A DNA stretch of 27,841 bases from CAKVLG01 sp045637805 (GTDB taxonomy: Bacteria; Bacillota; Clostridia; Christensenellales; UBA1242). The translations under genes and the position numbers were made by a program. Of this stretch, positions 1-6,079 are shown one piece after another (the first letter of the stretch is position 1; each line of letters opens with the position of its first letter). Below the pieces are notes generated by a model. The model had not been told where the DNA came from. It did no database searches and saw nothing but the letters and a program-made list of their open reading frames with translations. The DNA lies in NCBI GenBank assembly GCA_045637805.1, contig JAZUAE010000008.1, forward strand, positions 1 to 27,841, written 5' to 3'.

Positions 1-369
1 CGGGGAGCGTGCGGGTAGCGGTATTCCTAATATTATGTCCATTTGGGCAGAACAAAAATGGTCAGAACCTACGATAACGCAAACTTTTGAGCCTGAAAGA
101 ACAACCTTAACTCTTTCGTTAAGGGCAAGCCTCACAAAAAGTGACGGCAAAAAAGTGACGGCAAAAACTGCTACGCAGAAACTGCTACGCAGAAACAGGC
201 GGTTATTGAATACCTTACGAATAAAGTTTCTGCAACAAGCCAAGAAATTGCAGACATGCTTGGCGTTGGATTATCGCGAGCAAAGATAATTTTACGTGAA
301 TTGGTTGCGGAAGACATCGTTGTGGCGGAAGGCGCTGATAAAAATCGTACGTACCGGTTAAAACGATAG
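1..369 (+). pseudogene. C-terminal part of AlbA/Schlafen-type ATP-binding transcriptional regulator, frameshifted, 5' end outside window
   Basis: The frame open from base 2 reads GERAGSGIPNIMSIW, the usual C-terminal motif of divergent-AAA (AlbA_2, 'RecG-like') putative transcriptional regulators. It then runs off frame. A second frame from about 193 to the TAG at 367-369 encodes the expected winged-helix tail (KQAVIEYLTNK, EIADMLGVGLSRAKIILREL). Removing one 14-bp copy of the tandem repeat at 168-195 joins both frames exactly, so a 14-bp duplication broke the gene. Family identity comes from remembered motif patterns. The N-terminal ATP-binding region is not visible. These proteins are frequent cargo of integrative elements, which fits the tRNA fragment just downstream. 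Alternative: the duplication is a reversible on/off switch. Confidence 0.65.
141..195 (+). repeat. Two adjacent 14-bp tandem duplications
   Basis: GTGACGGCAAAAAA occurs at 141-154 and again (last A missing) at 155-167. It is followed directly by CTGCTACGCAGAAA at 168-181 and 182-195. Both periods are 14 bp, which is not a multiple of three. Losing one unit restores the reading frame of the surrounding gene; losing both does not. CTGCTACGCAG can itself fold as a small hairpin (CTGC/GCAG). Confidence 0.9.
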
Positions 370-612
370 CGAGTTGGCGAAGAGCGGTTTTGATACATAC
401 GGACTATCGGTCCGTTGCGCACAGGGTTAAGAAAAAGTAATATGTGACATTGGGGTTCGAGTAAGACAGGGTTAAAAGAAAATTTTTTCGTAAAACAGCG
501 GAAATACGGGGATAAATCCAAGGCTTTTTGGACTAAAGTATGGACCAAATAAAAACACGCTGAATCCCTTTAAAATAAAGGCTTTCAGCGACCTCAAAAA
601 GTGGTTTTTTGG
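370..612. other. Non-coding distal end of the integrated element
   Basis: I see no convincing gene here. It contains an ACGGAC/GTCCGT hairpin (399-415), a direct repeat of ACAGGGTTAA (421-430 and 467-476), a sequence resembling a tRNA T-arm (455-471), TTTGG...CCAAA around 528-549, and a 14-bp-arm imperfect hairpin (558-590, 12 of 14 pairs, AAAAT loop). Such symmetric sequences next to a tRNA fragment are what one expects at the recombination end of an integrative element. The minus-strand ORF across this interval looks like chance. Confidence 0.4.
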
Positions 613-657
613 CTGTTAATCCGTGTGTCGTCAGTTCGAGCCTGACAGGGGCAGCCA
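613..657 (+). other. 3' fragment of tRNA-Asn(GTT): candidate attachment site (attR/attL scar)
   Basis: The sequence starts at an anticodon loop (CTGTTAA, anticodon GTT). It continues through a perfect T-arm (GTCAG, loop TTCGAGC, CTGAC) and ends with a 7-nt acceptor strand, discriminator G and CCA. No D-arm, 5' acceptor strand (TGCCCCT) or paired anticodon-stem strand exists upstream, so this is not a complete tRNA. Integrases that target tRNA 3' ends leave exactly this kind of fragment at one end of the element while the intact tRNA sits at the other. The element would therefore extend leftwards out of the window. No integrase is visible here. Confidence 0.7.
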
Positions 658-666
658 CATAAGATT

Positions 667-702
667 GAACCTTTGTCTATAAGGCAAAGGTTCTCTTTTT
701 TT
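667..702 (+). terminator. Intrinsic terminator of the tRNA-Asn transcript
   Basis: A perfect 9-bp stem (GAACCTTTG/CAAAGGTTC) with a 9-nt loop is followed by a T-rich tract. It sits 10 nt after the tRNA fragment, as would be normal behind an intact tRNA gene. Confidence 0.8.
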
Positions 703-710
703 GCATTTTT

Positions 711-733
711 AGGGCTTTTTAAGCCCTTTTTTG
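711..733 (+). terminator. Second intrinsic terminator
   Basis: AGGGCTT / AAGCCCT 7-bp stem with a TTT loop and a T6 tract, immediately behind the previous terminator. Confidence 0.75.
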
Positions 734-872
734 ATTATTTTGATAATGCGAAATCAAAAACGGCGTGGTTAGGTTGTCTAAATTCCTAAAAACGCCGTTT
801 GACTTTTTTAATAACTAACCTAGATAAAGTACACCATTTTACACTCCCCCAACGGGACTTGAATATGAAAAT
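734..872. other. Intergenic stretch with one further long-loop hairpin
   Basis: AAACGGCGT (758-766) can pair with ACGCCGTTT (792-800) across a 25-nt loop, followed by GACTTTTTT. This may be a third terminator-like structure or remnant. No ORF is supported here. Together with the neighbouring elements, 370-957 holds no gene. Confidence 0.4.
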
Positions 873-930
873 AATTTAGATTTATAAATTTTATAATAAT
901 ATAATAGAAAAAACTTTACAAATCTAAATT
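873..930. promoter_or_regulatory. Inverted repeat flanking the hth-R/M promoter region (candidate operator)
   Basis: AATTTAGATTT (873-883) and AAATCTAAATT (920-930) are perfect 11-bp inverted copies. The right arm lies directly behind the -35 box of the promoter below. This placement suits autoregulation by the HTH protein encoded downstream, but binding is inference. Confidence 0.45.
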
Positions 931-943
931 TTTATGCTATTAT
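915..943 (+). promoter_or_regulatory. Sigma-A promoter of the HTH + restriction-modification operon
   Basis: TTTACA (915-920), 17-nt spacer, TATTAT (938-943). It lies 15 nt before the ribosome binding site AAGGAGGT (958-965). Confidence 0.7.
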
Positions 944-972
944 ATAAATAATGAAACAAGGAGGTGCTATTT

Positions 973-1188
973 TTGATTGTATTTTATAAGTTTTTTGATT
1001 ACATACGTAGAAAACACATAAAACAGAAAGATATTATTAATGGTACAGGAATTTCTAGCGCAACCTTGGCGAATATGAAGTCAAATAAAGGTATTAGCAC
1101 AGAAACCTTGTCAAAATTGTGTGCATATTTAAAGTGTAACCCACAAGATATTATGGAATTTCAGGAGGAAAAGAATAATGAAAAATAA
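973..1188 (+). CDS. Small Cro/C1-type helix-turn-helix regulator (HTH_26-like)
   Basis: This 71-residue protein is almost entirely one HTH domain. The recognition region reads DIINGTGISSATLANMKSNK, followed by GISTETLSKLCAYLKCNPQDIMEF, the typical end of the HTH_26 group of XRE regulators. I chose the TTG at 973 because AAGGAGGT (958-965) stands 7-8 nt before it; the GTG at 964 lies inside that ribosome binding site. It overlaps the next gene by 11 bp, so the two are translationally coupled. Such small regulators often act as controllers of restriction-modification genes. Together with the inverted repeat over its promoter, it probably autoregulates the operon. Direct evidence is only the fold and position. 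Confidence 0.8.
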   Translation: MIVFYKFFDYIRRKHIKQKDIINGTGISSATLANMKSNKGISTETLSKLCAYLKCNPQDIMEFQEEKNNEK

Positions 1189-3415
1189 TGCAAGTGAAAC
1201 AAAAACGGAAAACATATTTCGCGATTTTTATGGTTCAACTACTTTTATTGAAAAATCAGCTATTCCTGCTGAATACGGCTTTAAAAGTAAAAAAGGCACG
1301 GATTACAAAGGATATCCTGATTTTTTTCTAGATAGAGGACTGTATGCAATAATTGTCGAGGCAAAAGCCCTTCTTCATGCGCAGGCACAAGAAGAAGTAC
1401 AATACTATTTGTTAAACAATAACTTGAGAAACAAAAAAGATTTAATAGGTATTGCGATCTCAGGACAAACGAAAAACGCTTTAAAAGTAACGTATTATTA
1501 TTTGCTGAAAGGTCAAAAAGAAATTGTTGAGTTAGAAGCAAGCAAGTTGTTAAAAATTGAAAATATCGAAAAAATGTATTTAAACAAGAAAAATGGGGAT
1601 CAAATATCCGATGCTGAATTGAATACTATTTTAATCGGATTAAATCAAACTTTCCATGATAATGGTGTTCGTGATACAGATAGAAGTTTGCTTTTCTCTG
1701 GGATAATGATTGCGCTAAAGAATTCTAATTTCAGAAATACATATAAAAGTATTCAAGCACCTTCAGATGAAGAAAGAGCTAGTGTTGGAATCAATCTTTT
1801 AGATGCGCACTATATGAATGTTGCCATACTAAATGCAGTTGAAATTGAATTAAAAGGAAAAATAAATAATTTATCTAAAGAGTTTTCGTGGAAAGACAGA
1901 TTTTCTTTTATAAAAACAGTAGATATTCCTCTTTTAAAGTATATAGAAATAATTGAAACAGTTGAGGCAAAGATATATATGCCTTTTCGGAGTGATGAAA
2001 AGTTAGATATATTAGGAAGAGCATATAAAACATTTCTTAAACGTGCTGGAAAAGTAGATAATAAAAATATTATTTTAACACCAGATCATATTAAAAATCT
2101 AATGATTAAACTGGCGCGCCTCTCTCCAAATGATGTAGTGCTGGATACCTGTACTGGTTCTGGTGGTTTTTTAATGCAAGCGATGGAAACCATGATAAAA
2201 CAATGTAAAGGTGATGTGGAGCAGATTAAAAGCATTACTGAAAAACAGTTAATTGGCTTTGAAATAGACCCAGTACTCTTTTCGTTGGCATGTTCAAATA
2301 TGTTTCTTCATGGTGATGGGCGTACAAATATGCTTTATAGAAGTAGTTTGTTGGATTTTTCGCAAAAACAAGACAAATTGGTGTTTAATGAAATAAAAAA
2401 ATTAAAACCAACTAAAGTTATAATCAATCCACCGTATGAAAAAGGAAACCCTATTAAATTCACAAAACAAGCTCTTGATTTTTTAGAGCCTAATGGGACG
2501 TTGATTACAATTATGCCTAATCCCACATTATCATCAAATGTTGGCAAGTTAACGGATGAGATATTACAAATTGCAAAGTTGGATTTTGTGATTAAAATGC
2601 CAGTCGCAATTTTTAAGGAGCAAGATAGAACGGTATATACATCTATTTTTGGTTTTACTAAGACACCACATAGAAAAGAAGACGAAGTTGTGTTTTATGA
2701 GTTAAAAGAAGATGGTTTGGTATCGGTTCAACATAAAGGAAGAGTTGATAAATATGGTAAATGGGGAGATATCGAATTAGATATTCTTAATTGCGTGTTA
2801 AATAAAAAAGAAAGAATTGGGATATGTGAAAAAAGAAGTATTTTTATAGGAGATAAGATAGTTTTAGCGGGCGTAAAAAAGCAAACATTAGCATTGCCTA
2901 ATCTGGTAAAATTTTCCGATATATTTGTAACAAGCAACAGTGGAACGCTTCAAAGCGAAGATAATAACCCCGAAGGGGAATATGATTTTATTACAGCTGC
3001 AGAAAAGTGGAAAAAACATGATTCTTATTCACATGAACAGGAATCAATAATTTATGCAGTAGGGGCAGAAGGGTCGTTGGGTAGAGCTCATTATGTTAAC
3101 GGTAAATTTATTGCTAGTACTTTATGTTTAATTTTAACCCCTAAAAATCCAGATAAATATCCTATTGATCTTGAATTTTATTCTTATTATTTGATGGCTA
3201 TACGAGAAAAAATAGTTGTCGCTTTACGAAATGGAACATCAAAATTAACTATTAAGCCAGAAGAATTAGATGAGTATCCTATTGAATATTTTAATTTAGA
3301 CGAACAAAAAAAGAAAAAAGCAGAAATTATACAGCGTTTAGAAGAACTTAAAAAACTAGAAGCAGATCTTAATAAAGCAGAAGGTGAACTTTATAGTGGT
3401 ATGTCTAAAATGTAA
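1178..3415 (+). CDS. Single-chain restriction-modification enzyme (Type IIG-like: nuclease + N6-adenine methylase + specificity domain)
   Basis: The protein has 745 residues with three parts. The N-terminus carries a PD-(D/E)xK nuclease signature, PD at 47-48 and EAK at 61-63. The centre is an N6-adenine DNA methyltransferase, with SAM motif I (DTCTGSGG, 323-330) and catalytic NPPY (417-420). The C-terminus (about 590-745) resembles one HsdS target-recognition domain (GSLGRAHYVNGKFIAS, NGTSKLTIKPEEL) ending in a charged helix. It would cut and methylate DNA in one polypeptide, typical of Type IIG/Type I-derived enzymes. AGGAGG at 1163-1168 supports the ATG at 1178. No separate hsdR, hsdM or hsdS lies next to it. 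The recognition sequence cannot be predicted from the sequence. Confidence 0.88.
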   Translation: MKNNASETKTENIFRDFYGSTTFIEKSAIPAEYGFKSKKGTDYKGYPDFFLDRGLYAIIVEAKALLHAQAQEEVQYYLLNNNLRNKKDLIGIAISGQTKNALKVTYYYLLKGQKEIVELEASKLLKIENIEKMYLNKKNGDQISDAELNTILIGLNQTFHDNGVRDTDRSLLFSGIMIALKNSNFRNTYKSIQAPSDEERASVGINLLDAHYMNVAILNAVEIELKGKINNLSKEFSWKDRFSFIKTVDIPLLKYIEIIETVEAKIYMPFRSDEKLDILGRAYKTFLKRAGKVDNKNIILTPDHIKNLMIKLARLSPNDVVLDTCTGSGGFLMQAMETMIKQCKGDVEQIKSITEKQLIGFEIDPVLFSLACSNMFLHGDGRTNMLYRSSLLDFSQKQDKLVFNEIKKLKPTKVIINPPYEKGNPIKFTKQALDFLEPNGTLITIMPNPTLSSNVGKLTDEILQIAKLDFVIKMPVAIFKEQDRTVYTSIFGFTKTPHRKEDEVVFYELKEDGLVSVQHKGRVDKYGKWGDIELDILNCVLNKKERIGICEKRSIFIGDKIVLAGVKKQTLALPNLVKFSDIFVTSNSGTLQSEDNNPEGEYDFITAAEKWKKHDSYSHEQESIIYAVGAEGSLGRAHYVNGKFIASTLCLILTPKNPDKYPIDLEFYSYYLMAIREKIVVALRNGTSKLTIKPEELDEYPIEYFNLDEQKKKKAEIIQRLEELKKLEADLNKAEGELYSGMSKM

Positions 3416-3436
3416 AAGCTAGACTTTTCATTAGTG

Positions 3437-3511
3437 CACCCTATAAAAATAGGGCGATTTTAGAGATTTTGTTGTACTAAAACAAAAAGATTCCCACCCA
3501 TTTATAGGGTG
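3437..3511 (+). promoter_or_regulatory. Pair of mutually exclusive RNA hairpins
   Basis: CCCTA/TAGGG (3439-3454) forms a small hairpin. The stretch CACCCTATAAA (3437-3447) is also perfectly complementary to TTTATAGGGTG (3501-3511), which contains the 3' arm of the downstream terminator. The upstream element could therefore act as an anti-terminator, or the similarity may simply reflect duplicated terminator sequence. Confidence 0.35.
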
Positions 3512-3522
3512 GGATTTTTTTT
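3491..3522 (+). terminator. Intrinsic terminator of the R-M operon
   Basis: TCCCACCC/GGGTGGGA 8-bp GC-rich stem, 7-nt loop, T8 tract. It lies about 75 nt behind the restriction-modification stop codon. Confidence 0.9.
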
Positions 3523-3615
3523 GTTTACAAGAGGAGGGCTTGAACTCTTCGGAAGGCGTGAAAGACAAGAAAAAGATTGACAATCTTTATATAAAACAAC
3601 ATTCAGTTTAATTCC

Positions 3616-3665
3616 AATTACATTATTATTCTTGACTTTATTTTGATTAATAATATAATGTAATT
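3616..3665. promoter_or_regulatory. Promoter inside an imperfect palindrome, upstream of the RelA/SpoT-domain gene
   Basis: TTGACT (3632-3637), 16-nt spacer, TATAAT (3654-3659) is a near-consensus promoter. It is enclosed by AATTACATTATTATT (3616-3630) and the inverted AATAATATAATGTAATT (ending 3665), with a 2-nt offset. The right arm covers the -10 box. A dimeric repressor bound here would block transcription; which protein might do so is unknown. Confidence 0.65.
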
Positions 3666-3692
3666 GTATAAAAAAGTTTGATAGGAATTTTT

Positions 3693-4823
3693 ATGAATAA
3701 ACATCTTGTCTTAAAAATTAACGAATATTGTAAAAAATATAATGTAAAACCGCCAAATATGTCCTCAAATGGGGTTATTGATCCTGGAGCAAAAACTCCA
3801 AGTAGTATTACCGACAAGGTGATTAGAAAAGTTGAAATTGAGGAAGATAAAAATTTTAAACTTTATAATATTTCAGATTTTGTGCGAGGAACTATAATTG
3901 TTTCTGATTTTGCATCTGTTCCGAACCTAATTTTAAACTTAAAAAAGAATATTCCTAATCTATATGGTTACATTTCTTCTTGGACAAATGGGTATCGAGG
4001 AATTCATTTAAATTTTTCAATCAATGGAATAAATGCAGAAATACAAATTCACACGCCTGAAACGTTTGCTGTCACAAAAGCAACTGCTGAAGTTTATGCA
4101 AAATGGAGAAACTACAACCCGCAAAAAGAAATCAAAACATTATTAAAATTAAAAGAAGAAAATAGTCCTTTATTTGAAACTTCAAAAGCTAAATTTTGGC
4201 AAGTCAGAAGTAAATATGGCAAAGAAAATAAAGATACTCAATCCCTCTATGCAGAATTATGGAACAATGTAAACTTTAATAAATTTGAACCTTTAATTAG
4301 CACTATTTTATACAAAATAAATAAAATTGATGTCAAAAATAAAAATATTGACCAAAAATTGCAAAATTCGTTACATGAAGAACTAATTAACCCAGAAACT
4401 GGTCTAGTAGACCGTTATAAAACACTTAAGAATGCAACGTTTATAAACAGCAATAGCACAGAAAAACAAAAAGGATTTGTTGAAAAATTAAAAAACATAT
4501 ACTACAATTCTTACGCTGAAACTAACCAAGAATATTGTTTGTCGGATTTTGATAAAAAACTAATATTATTATTGCATAAATGGGACAAATCTTTTGAAGA
4601 CTCATTGAAACTACACAATTTAGACAAACAACTAAAAGAAGATTTTTGTTCAATAATTAATTATAAAAAATTTCAATACATTTCAGATTCTATAACAATT
4701 AATAAAAATAAAGAGTCAATAATTATTGATGATGACTCTTTACAAGAAAATACAAATGATTGTGTTAAAAATATAAAAACCAAACAAAAATCATTACTTG
4801 AAGATTTAGAAAAACTAACTTAA
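3693..4823 (+). CDS. RelA/SpoT-type nucleotidyltransferase-domain protein (candidate toxSAS-like toxin)
   Basis: The protein has 376 residues. Residues about 33-140 follow the alarmone-synthetase layout: KTPSSITDKVIRK (K-x-x-SI motif, 34-46), D62-F-V-R65-G-T (Syn2 position), GYRGIHL (100-106) and EIQIHT (116-121). Two deviations stand out: the usual DxxGxR is DFVRGT, and the usual ExQxRT has His. Residues 141-376 are Lys/Asn-rich, largely helical-looking, and not recognised. Small alarmone synthetases are about 200 residues, so this is a longer variant. The ATG at 3693 follows ATAGGAA with 5-nt spacing; a TTG at 3678 would put the Shine-Dalgarno inside the gene. An HD hydrolase of the SpoT/MESH1 kind lies 250 bp downstream, the arrangement of known toxSAS pairs. 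Activity (ppGpp/ppApp synthesis, tRNA CCA pyrophosphorylation, or other) is not decidable here. Confidence 0.75.
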   Translation: MNKHLVLKINEYCKKYNVKPPNMSSNGVIDPGAKTPSSITDKVIRKVEIEEDKNFKLYNISDFVRGTIIVSDFASVPNLILNLKKNIPNLYGYISSWTNGYRGIHLNFSINGINAEIQIHTPETFAVTKATAEVYAKWRNYNPQKEIKTLLKLKEENSPLFETSKAKFWQVRSKYGKENKDTQSLYAELWNNVNFNKFEPLISTILYKINKIDVKNKNIDQKLQNSLHEELINPETGLVDRYKTLKNATFINSNSTEKQKGFVEKLKNIYYNSYAETNQEYCLSDFDKKLILLLHKWDKSFEDSLKLHNLDKQLKEDFCSIINYKKFQYISDSITINKNKESIIIDDDSLQENTNDCVKNIKTKQKSLLEDLEKLT

Positions 4824-5038
4824 ATATTTTTTATTAATTTTATTAAATCTTCTAACTCTTTAATATTAACTATTGTACTAGCCTCTTGTAAACTTATTTT
4901 ACACCCCATCTCTTGACTTATCAAATTTAGACAATATGGGAGTATTTGCCATTTATTTTTTTTGCTATCAAAAACAAAATCTAAATTAGTAGACTTGTCA
5001 TGGGCATATATAGTATTCTTGTTAATATAGAATTCCAT
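4820..5038 (-). CDS. 72-residue unknown protein, antisense between RelA/SpoT and HD genes
   Basis: I do not recognise this protein. It starts MEFYINKNTIYAHDKSTN and ends in an amphipathic, helical-looking segment (ISLQEASTIVNIKELEDLIK). No membrane segment or catalytic motif is evident. Its stop overlaps the RelA/SpoT stop by 4 bp, tail to tail. There is no ribosome binding site, but a near-perfect promoter (TTGACA, 17 nt, TATTAT) ends exactly 6 nt before the ATG, so the message would be leaderless. That promoter is the main reason to accept the gene. It could encode an extra antitoxin or regulator, or the transcript could act mainly as antisense RNA. Confidence 0.55.
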   Translation of the reverse strand: MEFYINKNTIYAHDKSTNLDFVFDSKKNKWQILPYCLNLISQEMGCKISLQEASTIVNIKELEDLIKLIKNI

Positions 5039-5044
5039 AAATAA

Positions 5045-5073
5045 ATAATATACAACTTTTTTGGAGGTGTCAA
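5045..5073 (-). promoter_or_regulatory. Minus-strand promoter overlying the HD-hydrolase ribosome binding site
   Basis: On the minus strand: TTGACA (5073-5068), 17-nt spacer, TATTAT (5050-5045), 6 nt, ATG (5038). On the plus strand the same bases contain GGAGGTG, the ribosome binding site of the gene starting at 5074. Confidence 0.65.
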
Positions 5074-5610
5074 ATGAAAAATTATTGGAATGGTGATTTA
5101 TTTTATAAAGTAGTAGAGTTTGCCATGAAAAAACATAATGGACAAACTATAATGCTAACAAAAATGCCTTATATAGGGCATGTTTTTGAAGTGTTTGGTG
5201 AATGCATTAACTGCTGCAATCAAGAAAAATTAGATGTGGATTATAATTATTTAATGATGGTTGCCCTTCTTCATGACACATTGGAAGACACTAATTGCAC
5301 TTATGATGAAATATCAAACACCTTTGGACAATCTGTTGCAAATGGAGTCTTGGCACTCACTAAAAATTCAAAGTTGTCATACACGGAAAGACTTATAGAT
5401 TCATTAGATAGAATTTTACTAGAACAAAAGGAAGTATCTCTTGTAAAACTTGCAGATAGAATTGTAAATCTTCAAGAAAAACCAACTGAATGGGATTTGG
5501 AAAAATTAAAAAGTTATAAAAAAGATTCTGAATTAATTTTACAAAAATTAGGTGGTGTTTCTAAAATTCTATCACAAAGATTAAAAGAAAAAATCGACAA
5601 TTACCTTTAA
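5074..5610 (+). CDS. HD-domain small alarmone hydrolase (SpoT/MESH1-like), candidate antitoxin partner
   Basis: The protein has 178 residues and matches the hydrolase half of RelA/SpoT enzymes: H21 in KKHNGQ, PYIGH (H36), the HD pair in ALLHDTLEDT (H67-D68, then E71-D72), FG..VA.GV.ALTK, and LVKLADRIVNL (D128, N132). These supply the metal ligands for removing the 3'-pyrophosphate from (p)ppGpp and related substrates. GGAGGTG (5063-5069) precedes the ATG. The gene lies in the same direction as the RelA/SpoT-domain gene, separated only by the antisense ORF and with no plus-strand terminator between, so read-through could express both. In described toxSAS systems such hydrolases neutralise the toxin. 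The enzyme family is clear; the antitoxin role is inference. Confidence 0.85.
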   Translation: MKNYWNGDLFYKVVEFAMKKHNGQTIMLTKMPYIGHVFEVFGECINCCNQEKLDVDYNYLMMVALLHDTLEDTNCTYDEISNTFGQSVANGVLALTKNSKLSYTERLIDSLDRILLEQKEVSLVKLADRIVNLQEKPTEWDLEKLKSYKKDSELILQKLGGVSKILSQRLKEKIDNYL

Positions 5611-5613
5611 TCC

Positions 5614-5680
5614 TGATTCCATTTAGATACAATGTAGTGAGCCAAGCCAAACCTAAACCATAGTCTGGTTTAGGTTTTTT
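5614..5680 (+). repeat. Dispersed repeat copy A, ending in an intrinsic terminator
   Basis: This starts TGATTCC, contains GTAGTGAGCCA, and ends in a 10-11-bp stem AAACCTAAACC/GGTTTAGGTTT with a T tract (hairpin about 5649-5680). It serves as terminator of the HD hydrolase. A second copy with the same three blocks stands at 6752-6817. Confidence 0.85.
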
Positions 5681-5686
5681 AAATAA

Positions 5687-5713
5687 AAAATGCTTGGATT
5701 GTTCAAGCATTTT
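5687..5713. terminator. Bidirectional terminator
   Basis: AAAATGCTTG/CAAGCATTTT, 10-bp stem with a 7-nt loop, T-rich on both strands. It ends the MazG-like gene on the minus strand. Confidence 0.85.
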
Positions 5714-5717
5714 TATT

Positions 5718-6044
5718 TTATTTTTCTATGACCTTTTCTAAAAATATTTTTTGTTCAAAAGCTCCACGCTTTTCAGCTTTTTCTTTTGCAATTTTAGAAA
5801 CCTCTTCTATATCTGAGTTTTCAAGTTTTGCTAATGCTTTTAAAATTTCAAACACGTCAGCCAATTCTTCCACTCTATCTTTTCCAGATGCACCTAAAAC
5901 TTCAGCACATTCTTCTTTTAGTTTCTTTTCAAGTTCCGCCTTATACTCTTCATCTCCCAAAATCCTAGTTAATGGTTCTTCACCTTTCCCTTTTATTATT
6001 TCAGGAATCTTATCTCTCACAAGTTTATTATATATTCTTTCCAT
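5718..6044 (-). CDS. MazG-like / PRA-PH superfamily NTP pyrophosphohydrolase
   Basis: The protein has 108 residues. It begins MERIYNKLVRDKIPEII, the classic start of the phosphoribosyl-ATP-pyrophosphohydrolase-like family, and carries the metal-binding pattern EECAEVLGASGKDRVEELAD (E-E-x-x-E...E-E-L-A-D). Proteins of this fold hydrolyse (d)NTPs or modified nucleotides to monophosphates. There is no his operon nearby, so a house-cleaning or conflict-related role is likelier than histidine synthesis. I start at the second ATG (6044) because GGAGG overlaps the first ATG (6056) and lies 5 nt before the second. It lies 35 nt behind the NADAR gene, so both may share one transcript; a TATAAT-like box (6059-6064) offers a private promoter. 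Confidence 0.82.
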   Translation of the reverse strand: MERIYNKLVRDKIPEIIKGKGEEPLTRILGDEEYKAELEKKLKEECAEVLGASGKDRVEELADVFEILKALAKLENSDIEEVSKIAKEKAEKRGAFEQKIFLEKVIEK

Positions 6045-6079
6045 CTTCTCCTCCATTTATTATATATAACATATTAAAT

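Noticed and set aside
171..548. 125-codon minus-strand ORF over the regulator tail and the att region
   Set aside because: It runs antisense to the clear winged-helix coding frame, has no recognisable domain and no ribosome binding site.
757..865. Insertion-sequence remnant (AACGGCGT hairpin and following GTACACC-ACACTCCCCC stretch)
   Set aside because: No transposase fragment, target-site duplication or matching second end could be found.
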